From Desulfobacter sp. (GTDB lineage Bacteria > Desulfobacterota > Desulfobacteria > Desulfobacterales > Desulfobacteraceae): a DNA stretch of 7,947 bases. The position numbers and the translations under genes were made by a program. The stretch lies in assembly GCA_030145005.1 (NCBI GenBank), contig JAQYWJ010000096.1, forward strand, positions 1 through 7,947, given 5' to 3'. Under the pieces are notes generated by a model. That model ran no database searches and was not told the origin of the DNA. It was given only the letters and a program-made list of their open reading frames with translations. Within the stretch, counting starts at the first letter, position 1. Each line of letters begins with the position of its first letter. This document shows positions 1 to 7,143 of the stretch, piece after piece.

Positions 1-1
1 T

Positions 2-501
2 AAAGATCGATATAATGTCTACCAAATGAACGTGATACATAAAAAATTTACCGACTCTCTGAACGTGGTCATAATAGAGAAAAAAACTTAAAAACGGATA
101 AGATAGCCCGTGTCATTCTGTTTAGCACCGATTTTGAACTTGACTGGAAAAATATCATTGGCTATTATCGTTTGAGATTCCAGATTTAATTTAACTTTCG
201 TGATGCAAAACAACACTGGGGGCTTGAGGATTTCATGGTTGTAAAAGAACAATCAGTCCTCAATGCTGCCAATTTATCCCTGTGGATGGTCAATGTTTCC
301 CAGGCAATGCTGGTGATATCCGGCGAAGAAAGTGTTCTTGACCTGAAAGCCCATCATCACGGGCTTCGTTATGCACAGGAAGTATTTAAAATACTTCCTG
401 AAAACACAAAATATTCTAACGCCAAGGGTGACAACCCCAGTGTGATCCCGAGAGCAATAGAGGCCATTTTTTCATATATGCAGAGTTTGGCGCGTTCATG
501 A
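2..501 (+). pseudogene. IS4-family DDE transposase, C-terminal remnant, frameshifted and stop-interrupted
   Basis: This is the C-terminal half of a cut-and-paste insertion-sequence transposase; the rest lies left of the window. Positions 2-88 read KDRYNVYQMNVIHKKF... and VVIIEKK in frame 2. Coding then moves to frame 1 (NLKTDKIARVILFSTDFELDW, from 85 on), so one A appears lost from the seven-A run at 80-86. In frame 1 the sequence YYRLRFQI-stop-FNFRDAKQHWGLEDF fits the IS4 signature Y-(2)-R-(3)-E-(6)-K exactly, with Tyr 166-168, Arg 175-177 and Lys 208-210. The glutamate codon, however, is TAA at 187-189. After the stop the frame is open through NAANLSLWMVNVS to a natural-looking end at 499-501. 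The ATG at 235 is an internal methionine, not a real start. Both lesions make the gene non-functional. The family call is recognition from memory. Terminal inverted repeats were not identified, so the element's boundaries are unknown. Confidence 0.85.
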
Positions 502-504
502 AAC

Positions 505-520
505 TATAGCTGTATAGCTG
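505..520. repeat. Perfect 8-bp tandem direct repeat (TATAGCTG x2)
   Basis: TATAGCTG occurs twice back to back, three bases after the stop codon of the transposase remnant. The same stretch contains the dyad CTATA-gctg-TATAG (504-517). It could be part of the insertion sequence's end, a slipped duplication, or chance; the other end of the element is not in the window, so it cannot be compared. Confidence 0.5.
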
Positions 521-655
521 GTAAAGACTTTGGCTGATATATTCAACAGACTGAAGGTACTTCCCAACCTGGTTGATCTGCTGGCCTTACCACGGATCAT
601 CATTTCAGAAATCAGGGATTATTTTATAGTTCCAGGATACTATCTCGGTAAATGT

Positions 656-686
656 TTGATAAAATGAAAATGTAATTAATTATGGT
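656..686 (+). promoter_or_regulatory. Weak candidate promoter for the efflux operon
   Basis: TTGATA at 656-661 resembles a -35 box, and TATGGT at 681-686 is a poor -10 box at a long 19-bp spacing. An alternative -10 is TATAGT at 625-630, which lacks a good -35. The A+T-rich stretch immediately before the first gene of the operon is the natural place for a promoter, but neither pair is strong and the first would leave a very short leader. Transcription from further upstream is possible. Confidence 0.25.
673..682. promoter_or_regulatory. 10-bp perfect palindrome, possible operator
   Basis: TAATTAATTA is its own reverse complement and lies between and against the candidate -35 and -10 boxes, 21 bases before the adaptor start codon. 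That is a typical place for a repressor site in an efflux operon. In A+T-rich DNA a palindrome built only of A and T arises easily by chance, and no regulator gene is adjacent, so this is a suggestion only. Confidence 0.2.
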
Positions 687-703
687 TGTTATAGGGTGTA
701 AAA

Positions 704-1804
704 ATGGAATTTGACATGATGAAACAGACTTTAAAAAGATTGGTCTGGCTGCTCTGCATTTCAGTGGCCCTGCCAGCATGCAAAGACAAGGTTGAAGTGA
801 TTGATGCGGTCCGGTCCATCAAGACCATGACCGTCAGTGAACACGCAAAAGAGCAGATTCTCAGATTCCCCGGGGTTGTTGCAGCGGTGGATTCCTCGGA
901 CTTAAGCTTTGAGGTCGCAGGATTGGTGGCCAGCGTGAAGGTTGACATCGGAAACCAGGTAAAAAAAGGCGATGTGCTCGCCGTACTTGATCCAGAGTCC
1001 TATAAACTGGAAATGAAAGCCATCAATGCCGACCTGATAAAGGCCAGGGACAAGGTGGCCCAGGCAAAGTCTCAGTATGACCGTGAAAAGCGGATTTATG
1101 ACCAGGGTGCAGGAGTAAAAAGCCGTCTGGACATGGCAGAATATGTTTACAAGGCCTCCAGAAGTGCTGTGGATTACCAGGTGGCCAGATTAGATCTTGC
1201 TAAACGTAACCTGCGTAAAACCACGCTCTATTCACCTTACAGCGGCAGCATTGCCTCGAGGTCGGTGCAGCCCCACGAGGAGGTGCAGGTCGGCCAGAAA
1301 GTTCTGGGGATTAATGCCACTGGTAAAATGGAAGTGCAGCTGGATGTTCCAGAGAACAGCATCGAGAGAATACACATTGATGACCCGGTGACCATGACCT
1401 TTCCCACGCTGCCGGGCCAGACGGCAAAGGGCCGTATCTCCTACATTGGTTCTGCGGCTGATCTGGCCAACTCCTTTCCAGTGAAAGTGGAGCTGACAGA
1501 CTCCAGTGAAAAAGTCAGATCCGGCATGACCGCCGAGGTGACGTTCATGATCGCAGAGGATACCAAAAAGCCAGGATACCCGGTTCCGCTCCAAGCCATC
1601 CTGCCGGCCAAAGAAAAGAACCAGGGCCATGTCTTTGTGTATGACCCTGGGACATCAACGGTCAAGAAAACATTGGTCTCCTTCCATGGAACGGAAAAGA
1701 ACAATACCATCGCGTACAAGGGCCTTGCATCAGGAGATACCATCGCAGTGGCCGGGGTGAGTTTTCTGGCGGACGGGATGAAAGTCAAACTGATGAAACA
1801 GTAA
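704..1804 (+). CDS. RND efflux periplasmic adaptor (membrane fusion protein, HlyD/AcrA type)
   Basis: A 366-residue adaptor that joins an inner-membrane RND pump to its outer-membrane channel. The N terminus is a lipoprotein-type signal: basic n-region (K7, K11, R12), hydrophobic core LVWLLCISV, and lipobox LPAC with Cys26 as the predicted lipid-anchored residue (Lys at +2). Domains in order: first half of the lipoyl/barrel-sandwich fold at about 60-98 (FEVAGLVASVKVDIGNQVKKGD), alpha-helical hairpin at about 99-170 rich in Ala, Lys, Arg and Asp, second lipoyl half at about 173-203 (LYSPYSGSIASR), beta-barrel at about 207-285, and membrane-proximal domain to the end. Length is normal for the family. 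ATG 704 is preceded by AGGG at 693-696 with seven bases between. Met5 or Met6 (716, 719) would give a shorter n-region but lack a good ribosome site. The pump gene follows after 11 bases, so the two are surely co-transcribed. Substrate is not predictable. Confidence 0.93.
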   Translation: MEFDMMKQTLKRLVWLLCISVALPACKDKVEVIDAVRSIKTMTVSEHAKEQILRFPGVVAAVDSSDLSFEVAGLVASVKVDIGNQVKKGDVLAVLDPESYKLEMKAINADLIKARDKVAQAKSQYDREKRIYDQGAGVKSRLDMAEYVYKASRSAVDYQVARLDLAKRNLRKTTLYSPYSGSIASRSVQPHEEVQVGQKVLGINATGKMEVQLDVPENSIERIHIDDPVTMTFPTLPGQTAKGRISYIGSAADLANSFPVKVELTDSSEKVRSGMTAEVTFMIAEDTKKPGYPVPLQAILPAKEKNQGHVFVYDPGTSTVKKTLVSFHGTEKNNTIAYKGLASGDTIAVAGVSFLADGMKVKLMKQ

Positions 1805-1815
1805 GGAATAGATCA

Positions 1816-4800
1816 ATGAAAGGGATTACCGGATTTGCACTGAACAATTCCCGCACCGTTATCATTACAATACTATTGGTAATTGTCGGCGGTGTATATG
1901 CATTCATGAGCCTTCCAAAGCTGGAAGACCCCTTTATTACGATCCGTGAGGCAGTGGTGGCGGCACACTATCCCGGCATGCCCGTGGAGAAGGTCGAGCG
2001 GTTGATCACCCGGCCCATTGAAGAGAAAATCCGGAGCATGGGTGAAGTGGACAAGATCAAAAATTCTCAATCCAAAGTCGGTGAATGCCTGCTCCACGTG
2101 ACCATCAAGGATGAAGTGCCTGCAGAACAGCTCCAGGAAACATGGAAACTTCTGCGCAACCGGATGGATGATGTCAGGTCTGACCTGCCCCAGGGCACCA
2201 CGGGTCCAATGGTCAACGATACCTTTGGTGACACTTCGCTTGCCACCATTGCCCTGTGGAGCGATGGATTCACGATGGCGGAAATGCATGAAACCGCCCG
2301 CCTGATCAGGGAGCGCCTCAACCTGCTTACCGGCATAAAAAAGGTCGATCTCACCGGTATCCAAGAGGAGCGGATCTATCTTGAAATGTCAACCGCCAGG
2401 ATCGCACAGCTGGGGATCGATCCCATGGATATTGGGAAAACCCTGCAGGAGCAGAATATCATCCTGCCCGGCGGCAGGCTGAACATCAATGACGTTGAGG
2501 TCGTGGTAGATACCCTGGGCCGGTTCAGCTCCATAGAGGAGATCAAGGAAGTTCTCATCCCGGTTGCCGGCACCCAGTCGTCCATTCCGCTGCGGGAAAT
2601 CGCAAACGTCAGGAAAGCCTATGAGGAACCGATCAATAATCCGGCCTATTACAATGGCCGCCCTGCCATAGTCCTGAGTATCTTTATTCTCAGGGGGGTT
2701 GATGCAGTGGCCTTTGGCGAGCGGCTGAAAAAAAAGGTCAAAGAGATTGAAGACTCTCTTCCATGGGGCTATGCTCTTGAATTTGCCACCTACCAGCCTG
2801 AACTCATCCAAAAGGCCGTCAAAGGCATGGTGATCAATGTGATCGAGAGCGTTGGCATCGTTCTGGTGGTAGTCATGCTCCTTCTGGGGATCAGGACAGG
2901 GTTGATAGTGGGCTCATTCATCCCCTTAGTCATGCTGTTCGGTATTCTGTCAATGTTTATGCTGGGAATCGATATGGAACGGATGTCCCTGGCCACCATG
3001 ATCATTGCCCTGGGCATGTTTGTGGATAACGCTATTGTGGTATCGGATGACATTAAGGTGAATATGGAAAAGGGACTGCCGCGCAGGGAGGCTGTATTAA
3101 AGTCGGGCAACTCCCTTTCGGTGCCGTTGCTCACCAGTACATTGACCACTGTGTTTGCATTCGGCCCGATTCTGCTGCAGATCGGTTCAACAGGCGATTA
3201 TACCTCTTCCCTGGGCTCGGTGATGGTTATCCTGCTTCTGGGTTCGTGGTTCTTTTCCATGTTTTTATCCACCAGCATGTGCTACTGGTTCTTAAATAAA
3301 AAACCGGCCAGCAGCAAAGAAACCTCAGACAAAAGTGATCCCTACCAGGGCAGATTTTATGACATATACCGTGGGATCCTTAATTATTCCCTGCGCAACC
3401 GAGTGGTGGTCCTGGCTATAACAGGGGGCGCGTTTGCCGCCTCATTATATGCGGCAAGCTTTATACCCCAGGCCTTTTTCCCCAGCGGAGACAGAAACCA
3501 GTACCTGATTTACCTGGATCTTCCTGCTGGAACGCGCATCGAGGAGACCGACAGGGCTGTAAGGGAACTCAGCGACTGGCTGCAGGACAAACAGCAAAAT
3601 CCTGAAATCACCGGGAGCATCGCCTATGTGGGCAACGGCGGGCCGCGTTTTTTCCTCTCATTGTCGCCGGTGGACCCGGATCCCTTTGTGGGTTTTGTAA
3701 TTGTCAACACCCATTCAAACAAAGAGGTAGCTGAACTGGTCCAGCGCACCCGACAATACATTAACGATAATCTCCCTAATGTCCGGGGAAGGGTGAAGTC
3801 CATGTGGCTTGGTGCCGGTGAAACAGGGCTGTTGGAAGTCCGGCTCAGCGGCCCGGACACAGAGGTGGTGATTGGGCAGGCTGAAGAGGTGATGGCTGCA
3901 CTGCGTGAAATTCCTGGTACCACGGATATCAAGGGGGACTGGAACAACAGAGTGTTTTCGGTCAAGGCAAATGTGGATCAGGCACGGGCCCTACGTGCAG
4001 GGGTGACATCCAAAGGTGTGGCTAATACCCTGGAATTTTTTGTGAACGGTACAACCACCACCCATTTTCATAAGGGCAATGTTGAAATCCCCATCATCGG
4101 GCGCGGGTTCGAGACTGAAAGAAATTCTATGGACAGCCTCCGTACCCTTGGCATTCGTACCTCATCCGGGGGCAGTGTGCCCCTGAACCAGGTTGCAGAA
4201 GTATATGCCGTGGGCGACCTGGACCGCATCGTGCGCTACAATCAGGAACGCACCATCACCATCAGCGCCAAAAACCAGGAACTCAAGGCTTCTGAGTTGT
4301 TTGCGGCATTAAGGCCCACTTTGGATGGGATGACATTTCCCCAGAATTACTATTGGGAGGTCGGAGGTGAAATAGAGGACTCGGCCAAGGCCCAGAAGAA
4401 CCTTGCAAAATGGTTTCTGCCTTGTTTCGGCGGCATTATCTTCCTGCTGGTATGGCAGTTCAACTCTATCAGGCGGGCTGCCATCATTATCTTGACCATG
4501 CCCCTGGTCATTGTGGGGTCAGTGGTGGGACTGCTGGCAATGCAGGCGGATTTCGGTTTTATGGTCATTCTGGGACTTCTGGCCCTGGCCGGCTCCATTG
4601 TGAACAACGGCATTGTAATGATAGATAAAATCGAGGAAAACAAGAAAGAGGGGCAGACCCCTTACGATGCCATTGTCAATTCTGCCGTCAGCCGGTTCAG
4701 GCCGATTCTGCTGTCAGTTTCAACGACCATGCTCGGATTTTCGCCCCTGATCATCAATCATGATCCGCTTTTTTACGGTATGGCGTGTATCATGTTCTTT

Positions 4801-4899
4801 GGTCTGGGCATCGGCAGCATGTTTACACTGAACTATGTACCGGTTCTCTACAGCATCTTTTTCCGGGTTAAACCACCGGCGAAAACGGTGTCTCCTTGA
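1816..4899 (+). CDS. RND efflux transporter permease (AcrB/TriC-like inner-membrane pump)
   Basis: A 1027-residue, full-length RND pump that exports compounds from the periplasm or inner membrane using proton influx. TM1 lies at about 13-31, followed by the first porter and docking loop (PKLEDP at 34-39, HYPGMPVEKVE at 51-61). TM2-TM6 occupy about 336-490, a hydrophilic linker 494-528, TM7 about 529-549, then the second periplasmic loop and TM8-TM12 from about 865 to 1013. The TM4 motif is GMFVDNAIVV, so AcrB Asp407-Asp408 becomes Asp404-Asn405. In TM10 GSIVNNGIVMID places Asn930 where AcrB has Lys940. Arg960 in SRFRPI matches AcrB Arg971. The loop style, including LTGIQEERIYLEMS, resembles TriC-type pumps more than AcrB. 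This is by eye. The ribosome site AAGGA (1803-1807) overlaps the adaptor's stop codon, indicating tight coupling. Drugs, detergents or lipophilic toxins are possible substrates; the sequence does not decide. Confidence 0.95.
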   Translation: MKGITGFALNNSRTVIITILLVIVGGVYAFMSLPKLEDPFITIREAVVAAHYPGMPVEKVERLITRPIEEKIRSMGEVDKIKNSQSKVGECLLHVTIKDEVPAEQLQETWKLLRNRMDDVRSDLPQGTTGPMVNDTFGDTSLATIALWSDGFTMAEMHETARLIRERLNLLTGIKKVDLTGIQEERIYLEMSTARIAQLGIDPMDIGKTLQEQNIILPGGRLNINDVEVVVDTLGRFSSIEEIKEVLIPVAGTQSSIPLREIANVRKAYEEPINNPAYYNGRPAIVLSIFILRGVDAVAFGERLKKKVKEIEDSLPWGYALEFATYQPELIQKAVKGMVINVIESVGIVLVVVMLLLGIRTGLIVGSFIPLVMLFGILSMFMLGIDMERMSLATMIIALGMFVDNAIVVSDDIKVNMEKGLPRREAVLKSGNSLSVPLLTSTLTTVFAFGPILLQIGSTGDYTSSLGSVMVILLLGSWFFSMFLSTSMCYWFLNKKPASSKETSDKSDPYQGRFYDIYRGILNYSLRNRVVVLAITGGAFAASLYAASFIPQAFFPSGDRNQYLIYLDLPAGTRIEETDRAVRELSDWLQDKQQNPEITGSIAYVGNGGPRFFLSLSPVDPDPFVGFVIVNTHSNKEVAELVQRTRQYINDNLPNVRGRVKSMWLGAGETGLLEVRLSGPDTEVVIGQAEEVMAALREIPGTTDIKGDWNNRVFSVKANVDQARALRAGVTSKGVANTLEFFVNGTTTTHFHKGNVEIPIIGRGFETERNSMDSLRTLGIRTSSGGSVPLNQVAEVYAVGDLDRIVRYNQERTITISAKNQELKASELFAALRPTLDGMTFPQNYYWEVGGEIEDSAKAQKNLAKWFLPCFGGIIFLLVWQFNSIRRAAIIILTMPLVIVGSVVGLLAMQADFGFMVILGLLALAGSIVNNGIVMIDKIEENKKEGQTPYDAIVNSAVSRFRPILLSVSTTMLGFSPLIINHDPLFYGMACIMFFGLGIGSMFTLNYVPVLYSIFFRVKPPAKTVSP

Positions 4900-5007
4900 A
4901 CCTGAAGGCAAACATACCAACGATTATGCCCGGCAATGTGAATGGCAAAATTGGTCATGATTTTGTGCATAGCTATCAACGAGTTAAGGATTGGTACAGT
5001 TATTAAA

Positions 5008-5014
5008 GGGAGGG
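5008..5014 (+). promoter_or_regulatory. Strong ribosome binding site that sets the outer-membrane factor start
   Basis: GGGAGGG (core GGAGG at 5009-5013) stands five bases before ATG 5020. The upstream in-frame ATG at 4942 has only CCGGCAATGTGA before it, with no Shine-Dalgarno match. The difference decides the start in favour of 5020. Confidence 0.75.
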
Positions 5015-5019
5015 ACGTT

Positions 5020-6663
5020 ATGTATTCTGGCAAAAGCCATAAGGGCAGCGATCTGAACCGGACAGGGTACTTCCCTGTAAAGCTCAACCCGTCACGTCTC
5101 TGGTGGCTGGCAGGGGTCGCGATTTTTTTGATAATGAGCGGTTGCGCCACGGTGGGGCCGGATTTTGTCAAGCCCGAGGCACAGTTGCTGGAGGACTGGA
5201 CAGAGACAAAGGCGCCGGAATTGAGCACAGGCCAAGCCGACTACAACAACTGGTGGCAGGTGTTTGGCGACCCTGTGCTCGACAACCTGGTCCAGAAAGC
5301 CTATGAGCAGAACCTTTCCCTGCAGATCGCCGGCATCCGTATTTATGAGGCGCGTGCCCAGCTTGGTATTGCCATCGGCAGCCTTTACCCCCAGCAGCAA
5401 TCGGTTTCAGCAGACCTGGCAACCAATAAAATAGGTGTGGAAGACACAAATCTGGTTGACAGTACATTCAACTCACTCAGCCTGGGGTTTGACGCTTTGT
5501 GGGAGATTGATATCTGGGGTAAATATAGTCGCTCGGTCCAGTCCGGCGTCGCCGGCGTGCAGACCAGCCTGGCCAGCTATGACAATATCCTGGTATCCCT
5601 GACAGCTGAAGTTGCACGCACATATATCCTGATACGGACACTGGAACAACAGCTTATAGTTGCCGGGGCAAATGTTGACTTGCAAAAGGAATCACTGTGG
5701 CTGACTGAAGTCCAATTCAAGGAAGGCTCTGTTTCAGAACTGGATGTGGCCCAGGCCAAGATCCTGCTGAACAATACCCAAGCATCGATTCCCCGGGTAG
5801 AGTCCAGCCTGCGTAAAGCCCGGAACGCCCTGGCCATCCTTCTGGGAATGCTGCCGGGGCAGCTGACGGAAATACTGAAGAGCCCGGGTGAGATTCCCAC
5901 AGCAACTGAAACCGTCATTGTTGACATTCCGAACAACCTGCTCAGGCGCCGGCCTGACATCCGCCTGGCTGAGATGAGAATCGCTGCCCAGAGCCCCCAG
6001 ATCGGCATAGCCAAGGCAGATCTCTACCCCCATTTCTTTTTGTTCGGATCCATTGGATGGCAGTCCTCCGACGCAACCACGGCAGTGGGTGGTAATAATC
6101 TGAATGACCTGTTCAGCTATAAAAGTTTATACTGGAAGGCCGGGCCCGGCTTCAGCTGGGACATCCTCAACTACGGCCGCATTAAGAACCGTGTCCGGGT
6201 GGAAGATGCACGCCTTCAGCAGCTGGTTGTCGACTATAAGGATACGGTTTTAAACGCCCAGCGGGAAGTCGACGATGCCATGGTTGCGTATACCCGGTCC
6301 AAAGAAGAGGAATACTTTCTCAAACAGAGTTTCATAGCGGCCGAACGTTCGGTAAAATTGTCACTGATACAGTATAAAGAAGGGGTTGTGGACTATCAAA
6401 GAGTCCTGGATTCCCTGCGGTATCTGGTCACCCAGTCAGACCTGTTCACCGAAGTCAGCGGCCAGGTGAGCACAAACCTTGTAGCCACTTACAAGGCCCT
6501 GGGAGGCGGCTGGGAGACCCGTAAAGATGAGGACATACTTTCGGAAAAAAACAGAAACGAAATGATTCAGCGCACCAACTGGGGCAAAATCCTGGATCCG
6601 GAAGCGCTTAATATGACTGATGACACCAATGAGTCAAAGGGTTTACAACAGCCAGATTGGTAG
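5020..6663 (+). CDS. Outer-membrane efflux factor, NodT/OprM-type lipoprotein (TolC superfamily)
   Basis: The exit duct of the tripartite pump, forming a trimeric barrel and periplasmic alpha-tunnel. From ATG 5020 it has 547 residues. A 26-residue hydrophilic leader precedes Arg26 and the hydrophobic segment LWWLAGVAIFLI, which ends in lipobox MSGC with Cys42 as the likely lipidated residue. The family's usual mature start follows (CATVGPDFVKPE). The first OEP repeat spans about 78-275 (NWWQVFGDP at 77-85, FDALWEIDIWGKY at 157-169) and the second about 300-495 (LLRRRPDIRLAEMRIA at 307-322, SWDILNYGRIKNRV at 379-392). It ends with YKALGGGWE (491-499) plus about 48 polar residues containing RTNWGKILDPE, a tail I recall in relatives. 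An upstream in-frame ATG at 4942 would add 26 residues (MAKLVMILCIAINEL...), but it lacks a ribosome site and would bury the lipoprotein signal. A gap of 120 bases separates it from the pump gene, with no terminator seen, so it belongs to the same operon. Confidence 0.93.
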   Translation: MYSGKSHKGSDLNRTGYFPVKLNPSRLWWLAGVAIFLIMSGCATVGPDFVKPEAQLLEDWTETKAPELSTGQADYNNWWQVFGDPVLDNLVQKAYEQNLSLQIAGIRIYEARAQLGIAIGSLYPQQQSVSADLATNKIGVEDTNLVDSTFNSLSLGFDALWEIDIWGKYSRSVQSGVAGVQTSLASYDNILVSLTAEVARTYILIRTLEQQLIVAGANVDLQKESLWLTEVQFKEGSVSELDVAQAKILLNNTQASIPRVESSLRKARNALAILLGMLPGQLTEILKSPGEIPTATETVIVDIPNNLLRRRPDIRLAEMRIAAQSPQIGIAKADLYPHFFLFGSIGWQSSDATTAVGGNNLNDLFSYKSLYWKAGPGFSWDILNYGRIKNRVRVEDARLQQLVVDYKDTVLNAQREVDDAMVAYTRSKEEEYFLKQSFIAAERSVKLSLIQYKEGVVDYQRVLDSLRYLVTQSDLFTEVSGQVSTNLVATYKALGGGWETRKDEDILSEKNRNEMIQRTNWGKILDPEALNMTDDTNESKGLQQPDW

Positions 6664-7143
6664 TCAGTTCTCGGTCAAGCTCTATTTAAATATTGACAGT
6701 TTTCGGCTACAGGATTTCCAATATCTCGACTATCAAGTCTTTTTCAAACCGTTGTAAACATTGGGCTTGGAAATGTCCTTCTCGTAGGGTAGAAAAATTT
6801 ACAAAAACACAACTACTTGATATTACCTGAATTGCCGGCATAAAATTTGCTGTATCAATTTTTTCGTTTTGATACATAAGAACGCGCAGAGGCATGGCCT
6901 CAAACGTTCTGATTTAAGTCGTTCTTTCATCATCAATCGTTGCTATTTCCGTTCCTTTGCTGAACTATACTTGAATTCTGTCATCAAATCACGTCAGATA
7001 AAAACAATTCAGCATTTAGCGACCTCCGCATAATTTTTCCTGCATGACTGTTCTTAACCTCCTTCGTGAAACTTTTTTTCTACGGTTGATCGAAAGATTA
7101 TTCTCATCCTGTTCTTCAAGACTAATTTGGCCTATGATTCTAA
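6664..7143. other. A+T-rich intergenic region without a convincing gene
   Basis: About 480 bases between the efflux operon and the nuclease remnant. All three forward frames contain frequent stops. On the minus strand the longest ATG-started frame (6895 to 6707, 62 codons, beginning MPLRVLMYQNEKIDT) has no recognisable family and only a weak ribosome site, so I do not call it a gene. The region contains an 8-bp inverted repeat (6851-6876) and a small hairpin GAGGC-atg-GCCTC (6889-6901). A weak dyad GTCAA...TTGAC (6674-6696) follows the outer-membrane factor, but it has no G+C-rich stem or U-tract, so no rho-independent terminator can be named. The sequence upstream of 7144 in no frame resembles the missing first half of the nuclease. 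Confidence 0.6.
6851..6876. repeat. 8-bp perfect inverted repeat with 10-base spacer
   Basis: TGTATCAA (6851-6858) and TTGATACA (6869-6876) are exact reverse complements around TTTTTTCGTT. The stem is A+T-rich and has no U-tract after it, so it is a poor terminator. It could be a regulator-binding dyad or a relic of a mobile-element end. Confidence 0.45.

Noticed and set aside
235..501. Stand-alone 88-residue gene beginning MVVKEQSV
   Set aside because: The family-like sequence continues upstream of this ATG through an in-frame stop, so it is the tail of the broken transposase and not an independent gene.
518..667. Short open frame with TTG start at 530 (LADIFNRLKVLPNLVDLLALP...), about 45 codons
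   Set aside because: No ribosome site and no recognised family. An open stretch of this length is expected by chance. It could be a relic, but nothing supports a gene.
6661..6720. Rho-independent terminator after the operon
   Set aside because: Only a weak 5-bp dyad (GTCAA/TTGAC) with a 14-base loop and no G+C-rich stem plus U-tract. A terminator may exist but is not visible.
6707..6895. 62-codon minus-strand ORF MPLRVLMYQNEKIDT...
   Set aside because: Weak ribosome site and no recognisable motif, in A+T-rich sequence; listed only as a possible relic.
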